The translations under genes were made by a program, and so were the position numbers. This document shows, one piece after another, positions 45,184 to 54,445 of a stretch of 64,000 nt of DNA. How positions within the stretch are numbered: the first letter of the stretch is position 1; each line of letters starts with the position of its first letter. The notes below the pieces were generated by a model. The model had not been told where the DNA came from. It ran no database searches and saw only the letters and a list, made by a program, of their open reading frames with translations. This DNA comes from Bacillus albus (GTDB lineage: Bacteria; Bacillota; Bacilli; Bacillales; Bacillaceae_G): positions 1 through 64,000 of the forward strand of contig NZ_MAOE01000119.1 of the NCBI RefSeq assembly GCF_001884185.1. Reading direction: 5' to 3'.

Positions 45184-45235
45184 TAATTGTCTCTTTTTGT
45201 CACAATATGTACGAGAAATATGTTGAAAATTATAA

Positions 45236-45273
45236 TAAAAAGGCTGTCTAGAAAGATCTAGCAGCCTTTTTAT
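45236..45273 (-). terminator. Terminator of the LCP gene
   Basis: AAAAAGGCTG-CTAG pairs with CTAG-AGCCTTTTT; T run on the minus strand. Confidence 0.85.
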
Positions 45274-46289
45274 TATAATTTTTTATGTTCATTTTTATTC
45301 GTAACACCGAGATGTTCTTGTAGTGTTGTCGAAATATTATTGACGCTTTTTTCGTTTGGAACGTAATAATAAATACCACCTATATATTTATCAGTACCTT
45401 CTACTTGCAATTTGTCCATTTTTAAGTTTGAACCCATTGAATTTTTCGCAATTGTCATCATATCATCAAAAGTTAAATTTGTTTTTAAGTCTTTATCAAC
45501 TGCGTCTAATAGGCCACCGATTTTATTAATGGAATTAAGAGATAGTGCTTTTTCAGCAATAGCTTCTAAAACAAGCTGTTGTCGTTGTCCGCGCATATAA
45601 TCACTATCGATATGACGAGTTCTAGCTAGTGCTAATGCCTCTTCTCCATTTAAATGTTGACGTCCTTTTTTCAGGTGAATAGCATCTGCTTCGTCTTTAC
45701 TATTTTGTTCTGTAAACTCTACTGGAACGTCGACAGTAATACCACCAAGGGAATCAACAATTTTGATAAATGATTTAAAGTTGAATTTTACATAGTAATC
45801 AACTGGAACATCTAAAAAGTTCTCTACCGTATCAATTGTGCTATCTACACCACCGAATACGTGCGCATGTGTAATTTTATCGTATTTCTCACGTGATTTA
45901 ATGTAGACACGTGAGTCACGTGGAATACTGACAAGCTTAACAGATTTATCGTTTTTATTAATCGTGGCAAGTAATAGCGCATCTGTACGAGTTGCTTTTC
46001 CGTAATTTTTGTCCCTGATTTCACTTTCATCGACACCCATAATGAGTACAGAAATGTTATCAGTCATAGGTTTAACGGCTTTTTCACGTTTGCTGGATTT
46101 ATCCCCGCGGCTCAGTTCTGAATAGGCATTACTTAACACAGACTTCGCTTTACTGTATATATGGAAGGAGTAGCCTCCTGTTCCTAGTGCTATAATCAGT
46201 AATGGAATAAGAAGGAACCAAAGGAGGCGTTTTTTCTTTGATCGTCCTTTTTTGGCTCGGGTATCTTTGTTCATGTCGGATTTCATCAT
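45273..46289 (-). CDS. LytR-CpsA-Psr (LCP) family cell-wall polymer ligase
   Basis: A 338-residue protein with a basic N-terminal cytosolic tail (KKGRSKKKR), one membrane helix (about residues 21-43) and an extracellular LCP domain: LIMGVDESEIRDKN, YGKATRTDALLLATIN, SIPRDSRVYI, GGVDSTIDTVENFL, and the ARTRHIDSDYMRGQRQQLV motif that binds polyprenyl phosphate. LCP enzymes (TagT, TagU, TagV) attach teichoic acids or capsule to peptidoglycan. ATG 46289 has AAAGGAG; the frame extending to 46382 lacks a site. A B. cereus genome has several paralogues, so no symbol is given. Confidence 0.9.
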   Translation of the reverse strand: MMKSDMNKDTRAKKGRSKKKRLLWFLLIPLLIIALGTGGYSFHIYSKAKSVLSNAYSELSRGDKSSKREKAVKPMTDNISVLIMGVDESEIRDKNYGKATRTDALLLATINKNDKSVKLVSIPRDSRVYIKSREKYDKITHAHVFGGVDSTIDTVENFLDVPVDYYVKFNFKSFIKIVDSLGGITVDVPVEFTEQNSKDEADAIHLKKGRQHLNGEEALALARTRHIDSDYMRGQRQQLVLEAIAEKALSLNSINKIGGLLDAVDKDLKTNLTFDDMMTIAKNSMGSNLKMDKLQVEGTDKYIGGIYYYVPNEKSVNNISTTLQEHLGVTNKNEHKKL

Positions 46290-46389
46290 TTTTTCTCCTT
46301 TAAAACTATCAAAGTGTATACATCTAGAAGCATATTCAAACACATAAAAAATATTGTACGCTAAATAAAAGCGATTGTACATGTATAAA

Positions 46390-46427
46390 AAATAGATGTC
46401 TTGATTATTTATTAAGACATCTATTCG
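46390..46427 (-). terminator. Terminator of the nucleoside transporter gene
   Basis: AATAGATGTCTT pairs with AAGACATCTATT; TTTTTTATAC follows on the minus strand. Confidence 0.78.
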
Positions 46428-46476
46428 TTATTGTATACAAAAGATAGAGATAAGAAAATGATAAAATTTTACCTAA

Positions 46477-47655
46477 TTACAACATAATGCTTACGATAAT
46501 TGCAGATAAAATGCTAACGAGAGTAGCTCCGTATAGTAATTTAAGGCCAAATCTGGCAACGACGTTTCCTTGCTCTTCGTTTAATCCTTTTACCGCACCT
46601 GAAATAATGCCGATAGAAGAAAAGTTGGCAAAAGAAACGAGGAAAACAGAAATAATACCAACTGTACGGGGAGAAAGGCTATTAGAGATTTTACTAAGGT
46701 CCATCATTGCTACAAATTCATTCGTTACAAGCTTCGTTGCCATAATGCTACCAGCTGTGACAATTTCAGTACTTGGTACACCGATAAGGAATGCGACAGG
46801 CGCAAATACGTAGCCGATTAATTGCTGGAAAGTAATGCCGAATATAATGAGGAATAGGTCATTAATGCAGCTAATTAATGCGACGAATCCGATGAGCATT
46901 GCGCCGACAACGATTGCTACGCGAAAACCATCTAGAATGTATTCTCCAAGCATTTCAAAAAAGCTTTGCTTTTCGCCTTTAATTTCTAAAATATCTTCGT
47001 CATCTTTCACGTCGTAAGGGTTAATGATAAGTACGATAATAAAACCACTAAATAAATTGAGAACGAGTGCGGTTACTACATATTTAGGTTCAATCATTGT
47101 CATGTAGGCACCTACGATAGACATAGATACGGTTGACATGGCAGAAGCACAAAGTGTATAAAGACGGTGTTTTGGAATTTGAGCCAATTGTTTTTTAACT
47201 GTAATAAAAACTTCTGATTGGCCGACAATGGCAGATGCGATAGCATTATAAGATTCTAATTTTCCAAGACCATTTATTTTGCTGAGGAAGTAACCGATCC
47301 AACGAATGAAAAATGGTAGTATTTTGAAATGTTGTAGTATACCAATTAAGACGGAAATGAAGACAATTGGTAATAAGACAGTAAGGAAAAAGGGCATTTC
47401 ACCTTTATTGGCAAGGCCGCCAAATACGAAGTTTATACCATCAGCAGCATAATCGAGTAGCTTTGTAAACAAACTGGAGATGACCCGAATAAGTATGAGA
47501 CCGATTTCTGTATTCAATAATAAATAGGTTAAAATTAACTGTATAAGAAGCATGATGAAAATAGGTTTAAATTTAATATGCTTCTTATTGTTACTAGCAA
47601 TATAAGCAAGGAAGAAGACGACGATAAGTCCTAAGAAAAAAGTAATAAATTTCAT
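46477..47655 (-). CDS. Concentrative nucleoside transporter (NupC family)
   Basis: A 392-residue, nine- to ten-helix CNT transporter that brings in nucleosides with H+ or Na+. Seen: GMLNG-like regions replaced by [18 protein letters not shown], the conserved GAYMTMI and NLFSGFI, and the substrate-site stretch [17 protein letters not shown]. Length matches B. subtilis NupC/NupG. ATG 47655 has AGGGGGC. Purine or pyrimidine preference cannot be read. Confidence 0.9.
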   Translation of the reverse strand: MKFITFFLGLIVVFFLAYIASNNKKHIKFKPIFIMLLIQLILTYLLLNTEIGLILIRVISSLFTKLLDYAADGINFVFGGLANKGEMPFFLTVLLPIVFISVLIGILQHFKILPFFIRWIGYFLSKINGLGKLESYNAIASAIVGQSEVFITVKKQLAQIPKHRLYTLCASAMSTVSMSIVGAYMTMIEPKYVVTALVLNLFSGFIIVLIINPYDVKDDEDILEIKGEKQSFFEMLGEYILDGFRVAIVVGAMLIGFVALISCINDLFLIIFGITFQQLIGYVFAPVAFLIGVPSTEIVTAGSIMATKLVTNEFVAMMDLSKISNSLSPRTVGIISVFLVSFANFSSIGIISGAVKGLNEEQGNVVARFGLKLLYGATLVSILSAIIVSIML

Positions 47656-47746
47656 AGTAAGCCCCCTAAAAGAGATATTCTGCTATATATGTTTTTCATT
47701 TCAAGGGAGAATATGCATCTTTGGTAAAGAAAGGAATAAAGAAGTC

Positions 47747-48133
47747 ATGAATATAAGTAGAGTGCATCATGTTGCAATTATTTGTTCGAATTATGAACTG
47801 TCAAAGTATTTTTATACTCAAATATTAGGTTTTCAAGCGATAAATGAAGTATATAGAAAAGAACGAGATTCTTATAAGTTAGATTTATGTGTAGGGGGAG
47901 AGTATCAAATCGAATTATTTTCATTTCCAAGTCCGCCTAATCGCCCAAGCTTCCCAGAAGCAGCTGGACTTAGACATTTAGCATTTGCTGTTACAAATAT
48001 AGAAGAGGCTGTGAAACATTTAAATCAATGTGGTGTTGAGACTGAGGCGATACGTATCGATGAAATAACCGGAAAAAAATTCGTCTTTTTCCAAGACCCT
48101 GACGGTTTACCGTTAGAATTGTATGAGGTTTGA
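47747..48133 (+). CDS. VOC (glyoxalase/bleomycin-resistance) family protein
   Basis: A 128-residue single VOC domain, YaeR/GloA2-like. Metal ligands as in glyoxalase I: His 8 (RVHHVAII), Glu near residue 65 (YQIELFSF), His 83 (GLRHLAFAV) and Glu 125 (LPLELYEV). So it is probably a metal-dependent lyase or dioxygenase on a small ketoaldehyde-type substrate. Two copies are needed to build an active site, so a dimer is expected. Single gene. Confidence 0.85.
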   Translation: MNISRVHHVAIICSNYELSKYFYTQILGFQAINEVYRKERDSYKLDLCVGGEYQIELFSFPSPPNRPSFPEAAGLRHLAFAVTNIEEAVKHLNQCGVETEAIRIDEITGKKFVFFQDPDGLPLELYEV

Positions 48134-48199
48134 AATTGGTGAATTTTATATAGGGTTGCTTTTGCGTAAATGAAGAAACTAAAGTGAAACTTCTTTTTT

Positions 48200-48240
48200 A
48201 AAGGAGGTGTAACTTTAGCTAAGAAAGCTAAAGGATATAT
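48200..48240 (+). promoter_or_regulatory. Unusual translation start region with hairpin between SD and start
   Basis: An ideal AAAGGAGGTG (48200-48209) lies more than 30 bp before GTG 48241. Between them CTTTAGCT (48213-48220) and AGCTAAAG (48226-48233) can form an 8-bp hairpin. Folding would bring that site to about 12 bases from the start, or alternatively hide the closer AAAGGA (48230-48235). Confidence 0.5.
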
Positions 48241-49539
48241 GTGGATATTATAAAATTATTGATGGTCGCTATCCTTATTGCATTAACAGGTTTTTTTGTA
48301 GCTGTTGAGTTTGCAATTATTAAGGTGCGCAGCAGTCGTATTGATCAACTCGTTACTGAAAAGCGACGAGGAGCATTGGCAGCCAAAAAAGTAACTTCAA
48401 ATTTAGATGAGTATTTATCAGCATGTCAGTTAGGTATTACAATTACTGCGTTAGGGCTCGGGTGGTTAGGCGAGCCGACTATAAAACATTTACTCGAGCC
48501 GTTGTTTTTAAAACTACAATTTTCTCCTGCAATTGCAAGTACAGTTTCATTTATTATTGCCTTTGCAGTGATTACATTTTTACATGTTGTCATTGGTGAA
48601 CTTGCTCCGAAGACGCTTGCTATACAAAGGGCAGAGCAAGTTAGCTTACTATTATCGAAGCCAATTATTTACTTTTACCGAGTCATGTATCCGTTTATTT
48701 GGGCTTTAAATGGTTCTGCAAGGCTTGTGACAGGATTATTTGGATTACATCCGGCTTCTGAACATGAAGTTGCTCATTCGGAGGAAGAATTACGATTAAT
48801 TTTATCTGAGAGTTATGAGAGCGGAGAGATTAATCAAAGGGAATTTAAATATGTAAATAATATTTTTGAATTTGATAATAGAGTTGCAAAGGAAATTATG
48901 GTACCTCGTACGGAAGTTGTAGGGTTATATGAGGACGAACCATTTGAAACACATATTAAAATAATCGCACAAGAAAAATATACGAGATATCCCGTATTTG
49001 GTGAAGATAAAGATGAAATTATTGGGATGGTTAATGTAAAGGATTTATTTATTCGTTATATGGATGGTAATCGAGACGAGGAGTGCTCGATTACGCCATA
49101 TACAAGGCCAGTTATTGAAGTGTTAGAAAATATCCCTATTCATGATTTGCTATTACAAATGCAAAGAAAACGAATTCCATTAGCTGTATTATATGATGAA
49201 TATGGCGGTACCGCTGGGATCGTTACACTAGAAGATATTTTAGAAGAAATTGTTGGAGAAATCCGAGATGAATACGATGAAGATGAACACCCGCCTATAG
49301 AGCATATAAGTGAAGGGTGTAAGATTGTAGATGGAAAAGTGCTTATTAGTGAAATAAATGATTTATTTGGCATACACTTAATCGCTGATGATGTAGATAC
49401 AATTGGTGGCTGGATTATGGTACAAAAGCAAATCGTTGCTGAAGGAGATATTATTGAAAAATCCGGCTTTTCTTTTAAAGTTCTTGAAAAGGATATGCAT
49501 CAAATTAAACGAGTGGAAGTAAAGAAAGTAGAAGAATGA
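48241..49539 (+). CDS. CNNM/HlyC-type membrane protein with CBS pair
   Basis: A 432-residue protein: DUF21/CNNM membrane domain (about residues 1-190, with SACQLGITITALGLGWLGEP and GELAPKTLAIQ), two CBS domains (about 215-335; VPRTEVVGLYEDE and PLAVLYDEYGGTAGIVTLEDILEEIVGEI in pieces) and a CorC_HlyC domain (about 350-430). Related Bacillus proteins (YhdP/MpfA, YrkA, YtfL) are linked to Mg2+ efflux. The start is GTG 48241; an in-frame stop lies 10 bp upstream so it cannot be longer. Confidence 0.9.
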   Translation: MDIIKLLMVAILIALTGFFVAVEFAIIKVRSSRIDQLVTEKRRGALAAKKVTSNLDEYLSACQLGITITALGLGWLGEPTIKHLLEPLFLKLQFSPAIASTVSFIIAFAVITFLHVVIGELAPKTLAIQRAEQVSLLLSKPIIYFYRVMYPFIWALNGSARLVTGLFGLHPASEHEVAHSEEELRLILSESYESGEINQREFKYVNNIFEFDNRVAKEIMVPRTEVVGLYEDEPFETHIKIIAQEKYTRYPVFGEDKDEIIGMVNVKDLFIRYMDGNRDEECSITPYTRPVIEVLENIPIHDLLLQMQRKRIPLAVLYDEYGGTAGIVTLEDILEEIVGEIRDEYDEDEHPPIEHISEGCKIVDGKVLISEINDLFGIHLIADDVDTIGGWIMVQKQIVAEGDIIEKSGFSFKVLEKDMHQIKRVEVKKVEE

Positions 49540-49552
49540 TTTTCTATAAATA

Positions 49553-49676
49553 TTTATCCCACTTTAATGGGAAGTAAGACTCCCACCTCAACATTCAGCG
49601 AAAGCAAAGAATTTAGGTAGGGGCGGGCTGCCCATAAAAGTCCGATTGGTGAGGGCTGATTAAAGTTTCACTTTAT
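49553..49676 (+). repeat. bcr1-type repeat, shortened (124 bp)
   Basis: Starts TTTATCCCACTTTAATGG and ends AAGTTTCACTTTAT, with TTTAT at both ends as in the complete copy at 23821-23976. It lacks about 30 bp, the GTGGGG/CCCCAC stem, and has many base changes in the CCCACCTC arms, so it is an older, decaying copy. It lies right after the CNNM gene and may influence its 3' end. Confidence 0.75.
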
Positions 49677-49699
49677 AAAAAGTATATATAGAAAAATAA

Positions 49700-49715
49700 A
49701 TGTTTGCGCTTTCAA
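49700..49715 (-). promoter_or_regulatory. cre box (CcpA operator) before the aspartase gene
   Basis: On the minus strand TTGAAAGCGCAAACAT matches WTGNAANCGNWNNCAW at every defined position. About 115 bp before the start codon, in the promoter zone. Confidence 0.82.
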
Positions 49716-49830
49716 AACAGGTACTATATAGTGAAGGTGGATACTGAAAAATTCTTCTGCATGATACTCGTATTTTTAGAGGGCGAATTTTTTAGATAAG
49801 GATTTAGAATGAAAAGTATAGGTGATGAAA

Positions 49831-51264
49831 ATGATAGCAACGAAGGATATACGTATAGAAAAAGACTTTTTAGGTGAAAAGGAAGTACCAAATGTAGCTT
49901 ATTATGGTGTACAAACATTACGTGCTGTAGAAAACTTCCCGATTACAGGATATCGCATTCATCCGTCACTCATTACGGCAATGGCAATTGTGAAAAAAGC
50001 GGCGGCACTTGCAAATATGGATACTGGTTACTTAGCGAAAGACATTGGACATGAAATTGCAGAGGCAGCACAAGAAATTGTTGACGGGAAATTCCATGAT
50101 CAATTTATCGTAGATCCAATCCAAGGCGGTGCTGGAACTTCTATTAATATGAATACAAATGAAGTAATCGCTAATCGAGCGTTAGAACGTATGGGATATG
50201 AAAAAGGCGAGTATGCAAAGATTAGCCCAAATACACATGTGAATATGGCTCAATCAACGAATGATGCGTTTCCAACGGGAATTCATATTGCAACTCTTAT
50301 GATGTTAGAAGAACTTCTTATTACAATGGAAGAACTTCATGCAGCTTTCCGTGCAAAAGCAAAAGAGTTCGATCACGTTATTAAAATGGGGCGTACACAT
50401 TTACAAGATGCTGTTCCGATTCGTCTTGGACAAGAATTCGAAGCGTATAGCCGCGTGCTTGAGCGTGATATAAAGAGAATTAAACAGTCTCGCCAACATT
50501 TATATGAAGTGAACATGGGGGCGACAGCTGTTGGTACGGGGTTAAATGCAAACCCTATGTATATTGAACAAGTGGTTAAACACTTGAGAACATTTAGCGG
50601 ATTCCCACTTGTTGGTGCAGAGCATTTAGTTGATGCAACGCAAAACACAGATGCATACACAGAAGTATCTGCGGCATTAAAAGTATGTATGATGAATATG
50701 TCTAAAATTGCGAATGACCTTCGTATTATGGCATCTGGTCCACGTGTTGGATTGGCGGAAATTCAATTGCCAGCTCGTCAACCAGGTTCATCTATTATGC
50801 CAGGGAAAGTAAACCCTGTTATGGCAGAAGTAATCAATCAAGTTGCTTTCCAAGTAATTGGTAATGATCATACAATTTGTTTAGCATCAGAAGCAGGACA
50901 ATTAGAGTTAAATGTAATGGAGCCTGTACTCGTATTTAATTTAATTCAATCTATTAGTATTATGAATAACGGATTCCGTGTATTCCGTGAATATTGTATT
51001 AAAGGAATTACAGCAAATGAAGAATTGCTGAAACAATATGTTGAGAAAAGTGTTGGAATTATTACAGCAGTTAACCCTCATGTTGGTTATGAAGCAGCAT
51101 CTCGTATTGCACGTGAAGCAATTGAAACAGGAAAATCTGTTAGGGAGTTATGCTTAGAACATGGTGTACTGACAGAAGAAGAATTGGATATTATTTTAGA
51201 TCCATTCGAAATGACACACCCTGAAATTGCTGGTGCTTCTTTATTAAAGAATAAGAAGATGTAA
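49831..51264 (+). CDS. Aspartate ammonia-lyase
   Basis: A 477-residue member of the aspartase/fumarase superfamily; converts L-aspartate to fumarate and ammonium. Diagnostic are N-terminal KDFLGEKEVPNVAYYG-type sequence, NTHVNMAQSTNDAFPT, the GRTHLQDAVPIRLGQE segment (in two pieces) and the signature loop GSSIMPGKVNPV with the catalytic Ser. The N-terminal form and AQSTNDA fit aspartase rather than fumarase. ATG 49831 with AGGTGAT is preferred; GTG 49822 and ATG 49825 overlap the ribosome site. Strong cre box upstream. Feeds the same C4 pool as the malate genes. Confidence 0.93.
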   Translation: MIATKDIRIEKDFLGEKEVPNVAYYGVQTLRAVENFPITGYRIHPSLITAMAIVKKAAALANMDTGYLAKDIGHEIAEAAQEIVDGKFHDQFIVDPIQGGAGTSINMNTNEVIANRALERMGYEKGEYAKISPNTHVNMAQSTNDAFPTGIHIATLMMLEELLITMEELHAAFRAKAKEFDHVIKMGRTHLQDAVPIRLGQEFEAYSRVLERDIKRIKQSRQHLYEVNMGATAVGTGLNANPMYIEQVVKHLRTFSGFPLVGAEHLVDATQNTDAYTEVSAALKVCMMNMSKIANDLRIMASGPRVGLAEIQLPARQPGSSIMPGKVNPVMAEVINQVAFQVIGNDHTICLASEAGQLELNVMEPVLVFNLIQSISIMNNGFRVFREYCIKGITANEELLKQYVEKSVGIITAVNPHVGYEAASRIAREAIETGKSVRELCLEHGVLTEEELDIILDPFEMTHPEIAGASLLKNKKM

Positions 51265-51268
51265 TGTG

Positions 51269-51303
51269 AAAAACCCCGATCCACTTGGATCGGGGTTTTA
51301 TTT
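51269..51303. terminator. Terminator between aspartase and lactate permease genes
   Basis: AAAACCCCGATCCA pairs with TGGATCGGGGTTTT; serves the aspartase and possibly both genes. Confidence 0.9.
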
Positions 51304-52923
51304 TTAAAAGATATTAAATACAGCGTTTAACTGAAGTAAGCTAATGATAGCTAAGAAGATTAAACTATATTTCATTGCTGTTTTAAATAGGACAGATTCT
51401 TTACCAACTAGTCCAACTGCTGCACAAGCAACTGCTACAGATTGTGGTGAAACCATTTTTGCCATTGTACCACCTACTACGTTTAATGCAACAAGAGTAG
51501 AAGGAACGATGTTTAATTGATCTGCAGTTACTGCTTGAAGCGGTGCAAATAATGAACCACTTGATACTACTGATCCTGTAATGAATACGCCAATCCATCC
51601 TAAGATTGGAGAAAGAACAGGGAATGCATTACCAGTAGAAGAGAATGCAAGTCCAAGTGTAGATGACATACCAGAGTAGTTTTCTACGTAAGCTAAAGCG
51701 ATAACGCTACAGATTGTATATACTGGAGCTTTTAGTTCTTTTATTGTTTCGACCATTAATTCTTTAACCATTTTTCCTTTTACGCGGTACACGATAAGTG
51801 AAACGATAATTGCTAATACGATTGCAGTAGTTGTAGATGAGAATACATCAAACTTGAAAACAGCTGCGAAAGGTGTATCAGCTTTTGTAATTGGTGTAGT
51901 TTTCATAACAGCATTATGAAGACCAGGGAACTGAATGTTAAATACTAAGTTTGCTAGTGCGCCATCCGGAGCAAATAAAGCTTTAATTGGTTTTAAATTA
52001 AAGATTGTAACGAATGCAGTTAAGAATACGAATGGAGACCAAGCATATAGAATTTGATTGAATGTATGAGCTTCTTTTTCTTCTTGTTTTTCTTCTTTAG
52101 TAGAAGATTTTGGCTGCCAAACACGTAAGAATAATGCAAGAGAGACCATACTTACAACGGCTGCGAAAATATTAGTAAGTTCTGCACCTAAGAAATAAGT
52201 TACGACGAACTGAGTAATTGCGAAAGAAATACCACTTACAAGAATACCTTGCCAAGTTTCTTTAATACCTTTAATTCCATCGACCATTGAAACAAGTAGG
52301 AAAGGTAAAACAATACTAATGAATGGTAAAATAAGAACAGTTTGACGACCGATAGTTAATGCGTCTAATTGAGTTAATTGTGCTGGTACTGTAACTGGGA
52401 TACCCATAGCACCCATAGCACCACCAGCGATGTTTGCTACTAAACAAATACCTGCTGCTTTTAATGGATTAAAGCCCATACCTACAAGTAATGCAGCTGT
52501 AATAGCAACTGGAACCCCTAGCCCAGCTGCGCCTTCTAAGAAAGCACCGAAAGAATAAGCGATTAATAATACTTGTAAACGTTGGTCATTTGTAATGCTT
52601 GAAATACTATCACGAATGACATTGAATTGCTCTGTTTTAACAGTTAATTTATAAAGGAAAATTGCTGCGATAACGATAGTACAAATTGGATAAAATCCAG
52701 ATAAAACACCGAATCCGGCAGATGCTACAGCTACTGTTGCTGGCATTTTATAAACGAATATAGCAAGAATAATAGCGACGATCACACTGTAAAGACCAGC
52801 GATATAACTTTTCATTTTCAGTCCCATTAAACAAATGATGAAGCAGAAAATTGGAAGTGCTGCGATTAGTGCAGATAACCAAATATTGTTTAATGGATCA
52901 TAAATTTGTGTCCAAGTACTCAT
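51304..52923 (-). CDS. lctP: L-lactate permease
   Basis: A 539-residue LctP/LldP-family carrier with about 13 membrane segments. Seen: N-terminal LSALIAALPIF, the conserved GAFLEGAAGLGVPVAI (residue 145 region), GIPVTVPAQLTQLD, and the C-terminal GVFITGSVVSSGSLFAPLQ and GGTMAKMVSPQSVAVA. Moves L-lactate with protons, for export during fermentation or uptake. The start has AGGAG at 11 bp. The promoter holds two tandem Rex/Fnr-like operators, as expected for a redox-controlled fermentation gene. Confidence 0.94.
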   Translation of the reverse strand: MSTWTQIYDPLNNIWLSALIAALPIFCFIICLMGLKMKSYIAGLYSVIVAIILAIFVYKMPATVAVASAGFGVLSGFYPICTIVIAAIFLYKLTVKTEQFNVIRDSISSITNDQRLQVLLIAYSFGAFLEGAAGLGVPVAITAALLVGMGFNPLKAAGICLVANIAGGAMGAMGIPVTVPAQLTQLDALTIGRQTVLILPFISIVLPFLLVSMVDGIKGIKETWQGILVSGISFAITQFVVTYFLGAELTNIFAAVVSMVSLALFLRVWQPKSSTKEEKQEEKEAHTFNQILYAWSPFVFLTAFVTIFNLKPIKALFAPDGALANLVFNIQFPGLHNAVMKTTPITKADTPFAAVFKFDVFSSTTTAIVLAIIVSLIVYRVKGKMVKELMVETIKELKAPVYTICSVIALAYVENYSGMSSTLGLAFSSTGNAFPVLSPILGWIGVFITGSVVSSGSLFAPLQAVTADQLNIVPSTLVALNVVGGTMAKMVSPQSVAVACAAVGLVGKESVLFKTAMKYSLIFLAIISLLQLNAVFNIF

Positions 52924-52948
52924 AATAATGACAACTCCTATCTATTTT

Positions 52949-52987
52949 ATGTGAAGAAATTCACATTATTTGTGAAACTATTCACAA
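52949..52987 (-). promoter_or_regulatory. Tandem Rex/Fnr-type operators of lctP
   Basis: ATGTGAAGAAATTCACAT (52949-52966) and TTGTGAAACTATTCACAA (52970-52987) are both perfect inverted repeats of TGTGA-N6-TCACA form. The second also equals the Rex consensus TTGTGAA-N4-TTCACAA. Centres are 21 bp apart, two helical turns. Rex represses lctP in B. subtilis; Fnr uses TGTGA-N6-TCACA, so both could bind. Confidence 0.85.
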
Positions 52988-53093
52988 TCAACTTACATGC
53001 TTAGTATATTCTCCTTCAACACTATTGTCAACGTAAAAAAGTATAATTATTCCATAATAGTGTTAAAAGAAATACTTTGTTCATAAAGTAGAC

Positions 53094-53129
53094 AAAAAGC
53101 CCGCTCAAATAGATTTGAGCGGGCTAGAT
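53094..53129 (-). terminator. Orphan terminator for leftward transcription
   Basis: AGCCCGCTCAAAT and ATTTGAGCGGGCT form a 13-bp stem around AG; TTTTTG follows on the minus strand only. No gene precedes it on that strand for over 1.2 kb. Confidence 0.8.
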
Positions 53130-53501
53130 AAATTATTTACATATTCTTTTCTTTTATTATTAATCCTAAAGTCTATAGTAGAGGCTATCTTTGCACCGAA
53201 TATGAGAGGATGTAGAAGTATGTAATGTTTGCTAGGTTGGTACAGCTTGTCTCATTTGGTTAATTCAGAAAGAGGACAGTAAATGCATTTAATAGGAAGT
53301 ATTCCGTCACAGTTCAAGCTATTAAATACGAATGAAAAAGCAATAAGTTAATTTTTAATGTTACGGTATCTTTTTTTACTGAAAATTCCTTTTAGTGTAA
53401 CAAAGAGGTTAAATATACGCCAACTACTTTACGAAAGGTTATCAATTATAGATGGTATTTTACGATATCATTACTGCACGTTGCAATGAGATGAAAATAT
53501 A

Positions 53502-53567
53502 ACAAAAAGCCTGATAAAACAACGTTTGCAAGCAAAGTATTTGCAGCCCGCTGTTTTGCTTTTTCGT
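53502..53567. other. Long imperfect hairpin
   Basis: ACAAAAAGC pairs with GCTTTTTCGT and AAAACA with TGTTTT, enclosing TTTGCAAGCAAA and a GC-rich AGCCCGC stretch. Could be a bidirectional terminator or the 5' portion of a structured RNA. Confidence 0.45.
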
Positions 53568-53744
53568 TATATCATATAGTATAATATTCAAAATCAACAA
53601 GGAATTTTTCCTGAGTTCTTTGTTGGTTAAGATGGAAAAAATTTTCGGCTTTATAAGTTGATAAAGTTATGTCGTAACAGGAAATATAAGAACAGATATA
53701 TAAATAAATAAAAAGAAAATAAAAACGAAAATGAGGGGAACTTT

Positions 53745-54032
53745 ATGAGCCAAAATCAATTCGAATGTCGTATTTCAGAAGAAGATGTACAAATGTTAAG
53801 AGCGCTAGCGCATCCGTTACGTTTGCGCCTAGTAATGGAACTAATGCAACGAGGAACTTGTAATGTAACACAATTACAGGAAGTATTAGAAATTCCGCAA
53901 TCAACGGTTTCACAACATTTAACGAAATTAAAACAAAATAAAGTAGTGCGCTTTGAAAGACGAGGACTAGAAGTGTATTATCAAATTCATAATGATAAAG
54001 TAAGTGAAGTTGTAAAAACATTATTTTCTTAA
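53745..54032 (+). CDS. ArsR-family transcriptional repressor
   Basis: A 95-residue winged helix with LAHPLRLRLVMELM, recognition helix PQSTVSQHLTKLKQ and wing FERRGLEVYYQI. It lacks the CxC metal site of CadC; two cysteines remain (Cys 8, Cys 39), leaving thiol-based sensing possible. It is of the size and type of PagR/SdpR-like repressors. No neighbour on its strand is an obvious target; its own promoter is AT-rich. Start has GAGGGGA. Confidence 0.88.
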   Translation: MSQNQFECRISEEDVQMLRALAHPLRLRLVMELMQRGTCNVTQLQEVLEIPQSTVSQHLTKLKQNKVVRFERRGLEVYYQIHNDKVSEVVKTLFS

Positions 54033-54223
54033 AATTTGAATATTATGGAAAAAGACGTGTGGGATATACGTCTTTTTTTATTTGTCAGAAAGGTGATATG
54101 AGAGTAAATGTTAACATGTAAAGAAGAAAAGGCTATTAATTAACATGTTGTTTTATGGAATATATTCTAAAGGGAAAAGAAAAGATAGAAAGGAGTGTAG
54201 TAAGGAAAAGGAGGAATAGTAGT

Positions 54224-54403
54224 ATGGATGTAAAACGTGTGAAACAAATCTTATCTTCTTCAAGTAGAATTGACGTTACATATGAGGGCGTACCAGTTTG
54301 GATTGAGAGCTGTGACGAGCAGAGTGGAGTTGCTCAAGTGTATGATGTATCTAATCCCAGAGAAAGCGTTCACGTGAACGTGACGGCTTTAGAGGAGAAG
54401 TAA
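54224..54403 (+). CDS. sspH: H-type small acid-soluble spore protein
   Basis: A 59-residue protein starting [20 protein letters not shown] at ATG 54224 with an AAAAGGAGG site; it also has [20 protein letters not shown] and ends [10 protein letters not shown]. This is the SspH family, made in the forespore under SigG or SigF and packed in spores of Bacillus. The in-frame start at 54155 would add 23 residues with no family match and no ribosome site. Monocistronic, with a strong terminator. It marks the organism as a spore former. Confidence 0.94.
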   Translation: MDVKRVKQILSSSSRIDVTYEGVPVWIESCDEQSGVAQVYDVSNPRESVHVNVTALEEK

Positions 54404-54406
54404 TAG

Positions 54407-54441
54407 AAAAGACGCTTCTAAAATTAGAAGCGTCTTTTTTA
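54407..54441. terminator. Terminator between sspH and the peptide transporter
   Basis: AAAAGACGCTTCTA and TAGAAGCGTCTTTT with AAAT loop. Confidence 0.9.
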
Positions 54442-54445
54442 TTTG

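Larger units (their letters stand above)
52988..53744. other. 757-bp gene-poor region between lctP and an ArsR gene
   Basis: No convincing protein gene. It holds a strong terminator for leftward transcription (53094-53129) and a long imperfect hairpin (53502-53567). Between them are about 370 bp with only broken short frames, such as GSIPSQFKLLNTNEKAIS on the plus strand near 53300-53350. Candidates: an sRNA transcribed leftward, or remains of a decayed gene. Confidence 0.5.

Noticed and set aside
53358..53489. 43-codon plus-strand frame in the empty region
   Set aside because: No ribosome site, no recognisable pattern, and odd composition.
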